Below, piece by piece: positions 1 to 6,919 of a DNA stretch of 19,512 bases (its first letter is position 1; the number at the start of each line of letters is the position of its first letter). The position numbers were made by a program, and so were the translations under genes. The notes under the pieces are model-generated. The model was given only the letters and a program-made list of their open reading frames with translations. It made no database searches and had not been told where the DNA came from. The stretch spans positions 1 to 19,512 of the forward strand of contig CALBZE010000088.1 of the NCBI GenBank assembly GCA_937889645.1. Direction: 5' to 3'. This DNA comes from an uncultured bacterium. Lineage in GTDB: Bacteria; Gemmatimonadota; Gemmatimonadetes; Longimicrobiales; RSA9.

Positions 1-220
1 CACAGCGGCATGAGCCGCAAACGTCACACTGTCCACTGAACCGGGACAACTTCACCGCGCGAAATAATCGTGCGATTGGGTCGCCTATATGCACCCGACC
101 GCACAACAAACATTCGTTCACCGCCGGTTGTGCACTCGGGTACGCCCGCGCGCCCGCCGGACCGGCCGTCCCCCCGGGCCCGCGTCGCTGGGGCCACCCG
201 TGCCGCGCCCGGAGCGCGCC

Positions 221-1345
221 TCACGCGCCGGTGTCGTAGCGCCCGCTGCCTCCGTCCTCACGGGCCATGGCGAGGATGCGGAGCTGGGCGGCGGGTAGGG
301 CGTAGCCCGTAATGTCGCCGGGCGCGACCCATGCGCGGCCTGCGCTCGAGGCGGCCGCGTCGTGATTCGCCGGCTCGTTGTCCAGTTCGAGGCGGAACGC
401 GTGGTAGGTCGTGCGACGGTGCGAGAACGTGTGGACGACGGCGCCGAGCGGGACCGGGGCGACGGCCGCGACGGCGGCGTGCGTGCCCGTGGTGTCCCCG
501 AGCGCCTCGATCGCAGCCCGGCGCGCGGCGTCCGCGATCCTCTCTCCCGGCCGAACCGTCGTGCCCGGGAACTCCCACATCCCTCCCAGCAATCCAGCCT
601 CCGGTCGCCGGGTCAGGAGGAAGCGCCCGGACGGGGCGACGAGGACGGCGGTGGCGACGTCGTCCTCGGGCAGGGCCTTCTTCGGTTTCGGGCGCGGGCG
701 TTCGGCGACGGTCCCGTTCGCGTACGCCCGGCACAAAGTCTGGACGGGGCAGCGGTCGCAGGCGGGGGAGCGGGGGGTACACACGGTCGCGCCGAACTCC
801 ATGAGCGCTTGGTTGAAGTCGCCGGGGCGGTCCTCCGGGACGAGCGCGGCGACGGTGCGGCGCAGCTCGGCGGGCGCGGGGTCGGGGTCGTCGAGGAGAC
901 GGCTGAAGACGCGGCGGACGTTGCCGTCGATCGCGGGGGTGGGGACGCCGTAGGCGATGCTGGCGATCGCGCCGGCGGTGTAGTCGCCGATGCCGGGGAG
1001 CTGCCGGAGCGTCTCGGGGTCGGCGGGGATGCGGCCGTCGTGGCGCTCGCGGACGAGTCGCGCGGCGCGGTGCAGGTTGCGGGCGCGGGCGTAGTAGCCG
1101 AGCCCTTGCCACTCGCGGAGGACGTCGTCGACGTCGGCGTCGGCGAGGTCGTCGAGCGTGGGGAAGCGTCGCATCCAGCGCTCGTAGTACGGGATCACGG
1201 CCTCGACGCGCGTCTGCTGGAGCATCATCTCCGAGACCCAGACGCGGTAGGGGTCGGCTTCGCGACGCCACGGCAGGTCGCGGGCGCGGGCATCGTAGAA
1301 CTCGAGGATGCGACGGCGCAGCGTATCGGCGAATGCGGAAGCCAT
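221..1345 (-). CDS. mutY: A/G-specific adenine DNA glycosylase MutY
   Basis: Base-excision repair enzyme that removes adenine mispaired with 8-oxoguanine or guanine. From the ATG at 1345 the protein is 374 residues, normal for MutY. The catalytic glutamate lies in SEMMLQQTRVE (E39). The helix-hairpin-helix reads LRQLPGIGDYTAGA, followed by the catalytic aspartate in AIDGNVRRV (D140). Four cysteines spaced C-x6-C-x2-C-x5-C (189, 196, 199, 205) form the 4Fe-4S cluster loop. From about residue 230 there is a NUDIX-like C-terminal domain for 8-oxoG recognition, with FSHRRTTYHAF near its end. A TTG four codons upstream (1357) would also be in frame; neither start has a clear Shine-Dalgarno. It lies 115 bases downstream of the DUF4239 gene on the same strand, so co-transcription is possible. 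Identification is firm. Confidence 0.96.
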   Translation of the reverse strand: MASAFADTLRRRILEFYDARARDLPWRREADPYRVWVSEMMLQQTRVEAVIPYYERWMRRFPTLDDLADADVDDVLREWQGLGYYARARNLHRAARLVRERHDGRIPADPETLRQLPGIGDYTAGAIASIAYGVPTPAIDGNVRRVFSRLLDDPDPAPAELRRTVAALVPEDRPGDFNQALMEFGATVCTPRSPACDRCPVQTLCRAYANGTVAERPRPKPKKALPEDDVATAVLVAPSGRFLLTRRPEAGLLGGMWEFPGTTVRPGERIADAARRAAIEALGDTTGTHAAVAAVAPVPLGAVVHTFSHRRTTYHAFRLELDNEPANHDAAASSAGRAWVAPGDITGYALPAAQLRILAMAREDGGSGRYDTGA

Positions 1346-1460
1346 GTTCGCGGGCAACTTCGATTCCGGCGTTCGAGGGCGACGTCGGGGCGGCGCGCAC
1401 AGTGGTTCTACGCCGCGCGGGCGATCGTCGATCCCAAGGGACGGGCCGGCGCGGTCGGCG

Positions 1461-2222
1461 TCAAGGGCGCGAGAGTGGGGACTCGCTGTGGTGCGACGTC
1501 TCGGCCAGGAGTCCGCTGCGCAGGGGATAGGCGAGGACGTAGATCGAGTAGAGGGTGAGTGAGACGACGGCGGTGAGGAGGGCGAGGTAGACCCCGGGGA
1601 TCCGGCCGCCGCTGCTCGAGATCGTCGCCAGGGCGAGGACGGCGGCCGCGCCGCCGACCAGGATCACCCAGAGGATCGGCGGGGGCGTGCGCCGGACCGC
1701 GAGGAGCCGGGCGCGCCGCGCGTCGCCTAGTTGTTGCACCGCATCGAACGCGCGAGTCTGCAATTCGGACTGCCCCGCCGTCGCCGGCTCGAAGCGGGCG
1801 AGGATGGACCAGAGGCGGCCGATGATTTCTTCGGCGTCGTCGCCGGCGGCGACATCGGACCGTTCCGGGGCCGGGAGGCCGAGTTCCGCCCGGGCGCTCG
1901 CAGGGTAAGCGTCGATTGCCGCGCCGAATTCGGCGGCGATCGGCGGTGGGAGGATCGACGAGATCTGTCTCAGGTTGGAGTACGCGTTGGCCTCGATGGT
2001 CAGCGTTCCGCGCGTGTCGTCGAAGCGCTGCCATGCGCCGGCGAGGATGAACGCCGCCAGGACGCCGTAGAGCGCCGCTGTCGCCTCCATGACGGGGCCG
2101 GCGGTCCCCTGGGCGGCGTCGACCTGGTCGGGCCGGAGGAAGCGGCGGAGGACGGCGCGGATGCCGAGGGCCGCGGCGATCGACATCGCGACGACGAGCA
2201 GGGCGCGGAGGGTGATGGGCAC
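1461..2222 (-). CDS. DUF4239 / bestrophin-like membrane protein
   Basis: A 253-residue inner-membrane protein of unknown function. It has an N-terminal hydrophobic segment (about 5-22), a second one (about 43-64, GPVMEATAALYGVLAAFILA), a soluble middle with EANAYSNLRQISSILPPP, and two C-terminal membrane segments (about 164-184 and 190-213). The order (two helices, an acidic/helical loop, two helices) and the AFILAGAWQRFDDTR segment followed by a conserved EA are typical of the DUF4239 family, which has been compared with bestrophin channels. The start is GTG at 2222, chosen because GGGAGGAG sits five bases upstream. It is divergent from the outer-membrane barrel gene at 2477, with a repeat array between them. 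Family assignment is from memory of the pattern; the function is unknown. Confidence 0.75.
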   Translation of the reverse strand: MPITLRALLVVAMSIAAALGIRAVLRRFLRPDQVDAAQGTAGPVMEATAALYGVLAAFILAGAWQRFDDTRGTLTIEANAYSNLRQISSILPPPIAAEFGAAIDAYPASARAELGLPAPERSDVAAGDDAEEIIGRLWSILARFEPATAGQSELQTRAFDAVQQLGDARRARLLAVRRTPPPILWVILVGGAAAVLALATISSSGGRIPGVYLALLTAVVSLTLYSIYVLAYPLRSGLLAETSHHSESPLSRP

Positions 2223-2317
2223 GGGGACTCCTCCCGTTGGGTGAGCGAGGTCGCAGACGACGCCGCAAGGCGTGTGCGCGGGCGCTCGGGTCGACTGGGA
2301 GCGGGCTCCTGACCGCC

Positions 2318-2443
2318 GGGTGCGTCGTTACCGCGCGCGAGCGCGCGGTGCCCGAAACCGGCCGCGTCGTTACCCCGCGCGAGCCTGCGGCGCTCGCGGC
2401 CGGGCGCGCCGTTCCTGCGGCGGGGCGCGTGATTCTTGCAGCC
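2318..2443. repeat. Six-unit degenerate 21-bp tandem repeat
   Basis: Six consecutive 21-base units start at 2318, 2339, 2360, 2381, 2402 and 2423. Units 1 and 3 are the closest pair, sharing GTCGTTACC and CGCGAG at the same positions. In one plus-strand frame they read as heptapeptides of the type GRVVTPR / GRAVPAA / GRVILAA, but this lies upstream of the signal peptide of the following gene and is unlikely to be translated. The array sits in the divergent region between 2222 and 2477. Confidence 0.65.
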
Positions 2444-2476
2444 GCGCGCCGGTCGCACCGTGAACCGGAGCCGCGC

Positions 2477-3475
2477 ATGCCCGTTCGGATCCTATGTCGC
2501 CGCCGCCGGCGTCGCCGCCGCTCGCCGTCGCCCGGGGCGACGCTCGTCGCCGTCATCCTGATCGGCCTCGGGCTCCTCGCCGGTCGGGACGCCCGGGCTC
2601 AGGACCTCGGCCACAAGGTGCTGGGGGCGGTCGGGATCGACGCCGGCGTGCAGCAGGAGCCCGGGCTCTACTTAGCCGGCCGGATCATCCGATTCGACGC
2701 GAGCCGGCTCCGGGATCGAGATGGCCGCCTCGTCCCGATCGAGGGGCTCGACATCGACGTCATCGCCGGCGTGTTCGGCGTCGCCCTCACCCTCAAGCCG
2801 CGGGGTGCGCCGTACCTGGGCTGGGCGTTCGGCGTCCCGCTGGCCCGGATCTCCCTGAACGCCGACGACCCGAGAGTGTCGGTCGACCGCGCGGGCTTCG
2901 GCGACGCTTTCGTGCAGCCGCTGCGGGTGGGTTGGAGGACGCCGCACGCGGACATCGGCGTGTCGTACGCGTTCTATGCACCGACCGGTCGATTCGAGCC
3001 GAGGGGCGGCGGCGGGATCGGGCGCGGCTTCTGGGCGCACCAGTTCTCGCTCGGCGTCGCCGTCCGTGGAGACCTCGAGCGCCGGATGCGCGCCTCCGTG
3101 CTGCTGAGCTACGACCTCAACCGTCCCAAGCGCGGGATCGACATTCAGAGGGGCAACACGTTCCAGATCCAGGGCGGCGCCGGGATGCGCGTCGTCGACT
3201 GGCTCGACGCGGGGTTGGCGGGGTTCGCGCTCTGGCAGGTCACCGACGACCGCGGCGCCGATGTGCCGCCGGTGCTGCGGGGCGCGCGGGACCGCGTGTT
3301 CGGCCTCGGGCCGGAAGTCGACATCCTGATCCCGGCGCTCCGCATGCGCGTCGACCTGCGCGCCGAATGGGATTTCGGGGTCCGGTCGCGTCCTCAGGGG
3401 CGGATCTTCGTCGCCAGCGTCACGTACGCCGCCTGGCGCCCGGGACGCCCGCCGGTCCGCCCGCGTGGGCGGTGA
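2477..3475 (+). CDS. SphA-like (phenol MetA-type) outer-membrane beta-barrel protein
   Basis: A 332-residue exported protein resembling the Phenol_MetA_deg/SphA family, putative outer-membrane porins or transporters for hydrophobic compounds. The start is ATG 2477, with GGAG six bases upstream. An open frame continues to 2237, but that would bury the signal peptide. The N-terminus has a long arginine run, a hydrophobic core (about 22-37) and a signal-peptidase site after ARA near residue 41. The body alternates aromatic strands and turns typical of barrels, with FGDAFVQPLRVGWRTPHADIG, YAFYAPTGRFEP and LGPEVDILIPALRMRVDL-type segments. The last strand ends at VTYAAW. Twelve arginine/proline-rich residues follow, encoded by one copy of the 27-base repeat that recurs at 3515. 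A tail beyond the terminal aromatic is odd for a barrel. Confidence 0.72.
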   Translation: MPVRILCRRRRRRRRSPSPGATLVAVILIGLGLLAGRDARAQDLGHKVLGAVGIDAGVQQEPGLYLAGRIIRFDASRLRDRDGRLVPIEGLDIDVIAGVFGVALTLKPRGAPYLGWAFGVPLARISLNADDPRVSVDRAGFGDAFVQPLRVGWRTPHADIGVSYAFYAPTGRFEPRGGGGIGRGFWAHQFSLGVAVRGDLERRMRASVLLSYDLNRPKRGIDIQRGNTFQIQGGAGMRVVDWLDAGLAGFALWQVTDDRGADVPPVLRGARDRVFGLGPEVDILIPALRMRVDLRAEWDFGVRSRPQGRIFVASVTYAAWRPGRPPVRPRGR

Positions 3476-3573
3476 GGGACCGAAGTGGATGGCGCCGCGG
3501 AGCTCGATCGAGGCGGTCCGCCCGCGTGGGTGGTGAGGGACGGCCGGCGACGATGGAACTCCGGCGACGATGG
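3454..3573. repeat. 27-bp repeat pair (61 bp apart) plus 13-bp direct repeat
   Basis: A 27-base sequence at 3454-3480 recurs at 3515-3541 with one mismatch. Each copy holds the hairpin CCGCCC-GCGT-GGGCGG (GGGTGG in copy 2). The first hairpin occupies 3457-3472, directly before the TGA of the barrel gene, so it is coding as well as potentially structural. Just after copy 2, CCGGCGACGATGG occurs at 3544-3556 and again at 3561-3573 (17-bp period). The region lies between convergent genes, so a terminator role is plausible, though no T-run follows. Confidence 0.65.
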
Positions 3574-3628
3574 GATTCCAGCGACGCGGCCGTCCCCACG
3601 CTCCCACGCCCGCGCACGCCTGCCGTCC

Positions 3629-4015
3629 TCACGTCTCCGCGCCGCGACCGTATCCTCGCCGTCGCACGATCCGGTTCGTGACGGCCCGCGCGACCATGTA
3701 GGGGAGCGCGACGAGCACGGCGCCGACCACGATCGCGGACCACAGGTGGACGGACCGGAAGATGAGGTACTGCACGACCATGTCGGCGAGGATCGCGACG
3801 ACGAGCGGCTTGGTGATGGATTGGAGGCCGCTCGCCGCCGCTTCCCGCCGCAGCTCGCGGACGGCGAGGACCGCGAAGACGTAAGGGGGACGCCCCGCGC
3901 GGGCATCCCTTCGGCCGTCGCGGATTCCCAGGAGAATGGCGATCAGGGGCTGGAGGATGAAGCGCATCCGTCCCGGCCCGCCGAGCATCGCCTCGAGGCC
4001 TTCCGGCAGAATCAT
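3629..4015 (-). CDS. Small integral membrane protein, unknown function
   Basis: From the ATG at 4015 this encodes 128 residues. It has an amphipathic N-terminus, a segment MRFILQPLIAILLGIRDGRRDAR, a charged middle, and two strong hydrophobic stretches near the C-terminus (about 67-85, KPLVVAILADMVVQYLIF, and 92-111, WSAIVVGAVLVALPYMVA), followed by a basic end. I recall similar short proteins from other bacteria only as conserved hypotheticals. An open frame extends 27 codons further upstream to 4096 but is arginine/proline rich and starts with a non-ATG codon. No clear Shine-Dalgarno precedes either start. It follows the kinase gene on the same strand after 166 bases; nothing shows a functional link. 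Confidence 0.6.
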   Translation of the reverse strand: MILPEGLEAMLGGPGRMRFILQPLIAILLGIRDGRRDARAGRPPYVFAVLAVRELRREAAASGLQSITKPLVVAILADMVVQYLIFRSVHLWSAIVVGAVLVALPYMVARAVTNRIVRRRGYGRGAET

Positions 4016-4181
4016 GGTCGTCGCACGCTCGCGTTCGCCGAGCCGGTGCGGATCGCGCCGGCCGGGGCGGACCCTACCGCCGGGGGCGGTCTCCACCGGT
4101 GCCGAGCCCGGTGCGGTCGAGCAACAACCGCGCCGGTTGGGCAGGCCGCCGCAGCCGTGCCGCTCTGAATGCCGGCGCCGG

Positions 4182-5711
4182 TCACCCCACCCGCACCGCC
4201 GCCGGCGCCGGCCGCGTCGCGAACGCGACGAACCCCTCCGCGTGCTCCGGGAACCGCTCGAGGTAGCGCGCCCGCCAGCGCTCGATGAACTCGGGGGCGG
4301 CGCCGCCTTCGACCAGCGCCCACACGCTCCCGCCGAACCCCGCGCCGAACGCCGATGCCGCGGCCGCGCCGAGCTCGCGGGCGGCGCGGGCCAGGATGAT
4401 CGTCTCCTCGATCTGGTTCCCGAGCCGCGTCTCGGCGAGGTGCTGGGAGCGGTCGACCAGGTCGCCGAAGGCGGCGACGTCGCCGCGGGAGAGGGCGTCG
4501 GCCGCGGCGGGGATGAGGAGCCGGCTCTCCTCCGCGAACTGCTCGACGCGGGCGATCAGCTCGGCGGCGGTCGCGCGGGGGTGCGTCGCGCGCTCGAGGA
4601 GGGCGCGGAGGCGGTCGAGCGCGTCGGGTGCGGCGCCGGACACGGCGTTGGGCCCGGATTCGGGTCCGGGGCCGGGTGCGGGCTCGAGCGCGCCGCCAGT
4701 CCCGGACTCGAGCGCCGCGGCGAGGTGCGGGTCGTGGCGGCCGGTGCCGGCGCGCCAGATCTCCGTCGCGATGCGCGTGAGCTCGGCCGCGCGGTTGTAT
4801 CGCGCCATCGCCGCCCCGGTCTTCTCGGCGTGCACGCTGCAGAAGGCGACGATGAAGGTGAGGCCGCCCGGGAGCGCGACCGAGCGCTCGAGCCGCACAG
4901 GCCGGAACGACGCCTGGGCGAGATGCCCGGGCCGGCAGCAGAGGATCGCCGTGTGGTCCTCGCTCCCGCCGTCGGTCCCGACGCCGCGGTCGCCGGGGAG
5001 GCCGGGGTGGCCGCCGCCGTTCTCGACGGCGGAGATGTACTCGGCGAGCTCCTCGGGCGAGCGGATCGCGGCGCGGTAGCGCTCCGTCGCCCCGAGGCGG
5101 TTCACGGCGGCGAGGGCGAGGAAGACGGCGGTCACGAGCGCGGCGGAGCTGCTCATCCCGGACGCGCGCACGAGGTTGCTCGCGAAGGCGATGTCGGCGC
5201 CGGTCGTCGCCTCGGGGAAGTTGCGCGCGATCCGTCGGGCGACGGTCATCGGGTAATTGGCCCAGCTCCCGGCGCGGGGCTCGAGGTCGGGCGAGAGGAC
5301 GAACTCCGCGCGGTCGCGGTCCATCGCGTCGATCACGATGACGCGGTCGTCCGTGCGCGCGGCGGCGACGACGCAGATGCCGCGCTCGATCGCCGCGAGG
5401 AGGCTGCGGCCGCCGGCGTAGTCGGTGTGCTTGCCGAGGACCTCGATCCGGCCGGGGGCGACGAAGGCGTGGACCGGCCGGTCGGCGGGGACGCCGTCGT
5501 CGCGCAGAGCGCGGGCGGCGAGGGCGATGAGCGACGCGAACGCGGCAGCGGTCTCGGCGGAGTGGCCGACGTCGGCGAGCCGCGCGGTGGTGCGCTCGGG
5601 ATCGAGCAGCTCGGCGAGGGGGCGAGCGACGTCGTCCATGAGGTGCGGTGCGGGCGCCGCGTCCGATGCGGGGCGGTCGGCCGGCGGGTGCGCGACGTCG
5701 CCTACAAGCAT
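4182..5711 (-). CDS. Galactokinase-family GHMP sugar kinase
   Basis: Predicted ATP-dependent anomeric sugar kinase (sugar to sugar-1-phosphate), cytoplasmic. All three GHMP landmarks are present: the galactokinase-type signature GRIEVLGKHTDYAGG (87-101), the ATP loop SGMSSSAAL (184-192) and the C-terminal glycine motif GAGFGGSVWAL (456-466). GTDGGSEDHTA (245-255) probably supplies the catalytic aspartate. The ATG at 5711 overlaps the stop of the upstream nucleotidyltransferase by ten bases, with GGAG close upstream; ATG 5639 is the alternative (485 residues). At 509 residues it is longer than usual galactokinases (about 380-400). Part of the excess is a Pro/Gly-rich insert at about 336-363. 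K in place of the usual E in the G-E-H-T-D-Y motif points to a variant substrate class; galactose, arabinose or a uronate are all possible. Confidence 0.85.
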   Translation of the reverse strand: MLVGDVAHPPADRPASDAAPAPHLMDDVARPLAELLDPERTTARLADVGHSAETAAAFASLIALAARALRDDGVPADRPVHAFVAPGRIEVLGKHTDYAGGRSLLAAIERGICVVAAARTDDRVIVIDAMDRDRAEFVLSPDLEPRAGSWANYPMTVARRIARNFPEATTGADIAFASNLVRASGMSSSAALVTAVFLALAAVNRLGATERYRAAIRSPEELAEYISAVENGGGHPGLPGDRGVGTDGGSEDHTAILCCRPGHLAQASFRPVRLERSVALPGGLTFIVAFCSVHAEKTGAAMARYNRAAELTRIATEIWRAGTGRHDPHLAAALESGTGGALEPAPGPGPESGPNAVSGAAPDALDRLRALLERATHPRATAAELIARVEQFAEESRLLIPAAADALSRGDVAAFGDLVDRSQHLAETRLGNQIEETIILARAARELGAAAASAFGAGFGGSVWALVEGGAAPEFIERWRARYLERFPEHAEGFVAFATRPAPAAVRVG

Positions 5712-6517
5712 ACGCTCCGGCCCTCCAGGAACGCGGCCACGGTCGGGATGTCGCCCCGGTTCGAGAGGTCGAGGACCGGCCCGGCGACGGGGACGACGCG
5801 GAGCCGTTCGCCGAGCGAGTGCATCGCGTAGGCGACGGCGTCGGGCAACTCGTATTCGCCGCGCGGCGATGGCGAGATCGCGCGGCACGCGTCGAAGATC
5901 GCCGGGCCGAAGCGCCAGCACGTCATGCTGACGAGGCAGCGCCCCTCGAGTCGGCGACGCGTCTCGGGGTCGGGCTTCTCGACGATTCCGGTCAGGAATC
6001 CGTCGTCGTCCGCGGTGACGAGCGCGTACGCGGCGATCCGGTCGGCCGGGATGTTGCCCTGAGAGACCAGCGCGTCCGGGTCGAATCCCGCGAGCCCCGG
6101 GCCGTCGAGGTCGCGGAGCGCGGCGAGCGCGGCGGGCGGGTAGTCGTTGTCGGAGTTGATGACCAGGAACGGCTCCCCGGTGGCGAAGTCTTCGGCGGCG
6201 AGGAGCGCGTGCGCGGAGCCGAGCGGCTCGGACTGGACCGCGAACGAGAGGCGCACACGCCGCGTCTCGATGGCGGCGAAGTAGTCGCGGATCGGGTCGG
6301 GGCCGGGCCGCACGACGAGGCAGACGTCGCCGTACCCGGCGTCGGCCAGCGCGCTGATCGTGTAGGCGAGAAACGGGTGGCCGTGGAACGGGATGAGGCC
6401 CTTGAGGCCCCGGTCCGCCAGCCGGCGTTGCGCGCCGTCGATCGCGACGCCCGGGCGCTCCCGTTGCATCCGCGTCCCGCGGCCGGCGGCGAGGATCACG
6501 GCTTTCGACATCGGCAT
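5702..6517 (-). CDS. Sugar-1-phosphate nucleotidyltransferase (NTP_transferase family)
   Basis: A 271-residue enzyme expected to join a sugar 1-phosphate and an NTP into an NDP-sugar plus pyrophosphate. Visible landmarks are the nucleotide loop KAVILAAGRGTRM (5-17), the catalytic-type lysine in GLKGLIPFHGHPFLAY (K39), QSEPLGSAHA (95-104), the metal-binding aspartate in VINSDNDYP (119-127), and GIVEKPD. Between the loop and the lysine is a slightly extended segment. ATG 6517 (or 6511, giving MSKAV) is chosen because a promoter lies just upstream (-10 at 6527-6532); a longer open frame to 6556 would start inside the -35. Its stop overlaps the kinase start by ten bases, so the two are translationally coupled and probably sequential in one pathway. 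The base and sugar specificity cannot be read from sequence. Confidence 0.88.
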   Translation of the reverse strand: MPMSKAVILAAGRGTRMQRERPGVAIDGAQRRLADRGLKGLIPFHGHPFLAYTISALADAGYGDVCLVVRPGPDPIRDYFAAIETRRVRLSFAVQSEPLGSAHALLAAEDFATGEPFLVINSDNDYPPAALAALRDLDGPGLAGFDPDALVSQGNIPADRIAAYALVTADDDGFLTGIVEKPDPETRRRLEGRCLVSMTCWRFGPAIFDACRAISPSPRGEYELPDAVAYAMHSLGERLRVVPVAGPVLDLSNRGDIPTVAAFLEGRSVCL

Positions 6518-6526
6518 AGAGCGTGA

Positions 6527-6556
6527 TGCATAGACCGGCGCGGGCGGAGGTGTCAA
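6527..6556 (-). promoter_or_regulatory. Sigma70-type promoter of the nucleotidyltransferase-kinase operon
   Basis: On the minus strand a perfect TTGACA (6551-6556) is followed after 18 bases by TATGCA (6527-6532). Transcription would begin about at 6520, only a few bases before ATG 6517. The mRNA would therefore be leaderless or nearly so, which explains the absence of a Shine-Dalgarno. The -35 is consensus, the -10 only partly so. Confidence 0.55.
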
Positions 6557-6600
6557 GGCGGGGTGGTTGGTCGGATCGGCCCGGCGGCCGCGGCATGTAG

Positions 6601-6656
6601 GGGCTCAGGGCTCAGGGCTTAGGGCTCAGGGCTCGGGGCTCAGGGCTCGGGGCTCG
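6601..6656. repeat. Left heptad array, eight GGGCTYR units
   Basis: Eight uninterrupted 7-base units: GGGCTCA, GGGCTCA, GGGCTTA, GGGCTCA, GGGCTCG, GGGCTCA, GGGCTCG, GGGCTCG. The G-rich strand is the plus strand. Each unit contributes a GGG run, so the array meets the usual pattern for G-quadruplex formation. It lies 45 bases upstream of the -35 of the minus-strand sugar operon. Confidence 0.9.
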
Positions 6657-6728
6657 GAAGTCGTCGCCGCACGTCCTTGCGCCCGCGCCCCGTTCGAGGC
6701 ACACTAGGGATCGGGTGCGACGCATAGC

Positions 6729-6816
6729 GCGCCAGGCGAACGAAGGGTGGCGGGCGATCGCAGAGCGCCGGGCGAACGAAATGCGTCGGGCGAACGAAGC
6801 GCGCCGGACAGACCCC
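6729..6816. repeat. 18-bp tandem repeat, GCGCCGGGCGAACGAA type
   Basis: Units start at 6729, 6747, 6765, 6783 and, partially, 6801. Copies 1, 3 and 4 share GGCGAACGAA exactly. Copy 2 is degenerate (GTGGCGGGCGATCGCA). The exact 18-base phase is kept across the degenerate unit. The array sits between the two inverted heptad arrays. Confidence 0.75.
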
Positions 6817-6872
6817 GAACCCTGAGCCCTAGGCCCTGAGCCCTAAGCCCTAGGCCCTGAACCCCGAGCCCC
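6813..6872. repeat. Right heptad array, eight units inverted relative to the left one
   Basis: Eight 7-base units from 6813 to 6868 plus a partial CCCC: CCCCGAA, CCCTGAG, CCCTAGG, CCCTGAG, CCCTAAG, CCCTAGG, CCCTGAA, CCCCGAG. On the minus strand these read as CTCAGGG-type units, matching the left array. The unit number is the same as in the left array, and the G-rich strand is now the minus strand. The array ends 47 bases before the ATG of the VWA gene. Confidence 0.9.
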
Positions 6873-6919
6873 ACAACCATCGCACCCAATCGTCCCGCTC
6901 CCACACCGGCAGGTACCCC

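Noticed and set aside
24..224. Small minus-strand open frame of 66 codons at the left edge
   Set aside because: It has no ribosome site, no recognisable sequence and an Arg/Gly-rich start. An AT-richer patch near 60-95 is visible, but I could not build a convincing promoter from it.
5712..6596. N-terminal extension fusing the nucleotidyltransferase region to the kinase in one frame
   Set aside because: In this frame the upstream part is nonsense-like Arg/Pro sequence. The nucleotidyltransferase motifs are in another frame with its own stop at 5702, so these are two overlapping genes, not a fusion.
6601..6872. Insertion-sequence terminal inverted repeats
   Set aside because: The inverted arms are tandem heptads, there is no transposase between them, and no target-site duplication is evident.
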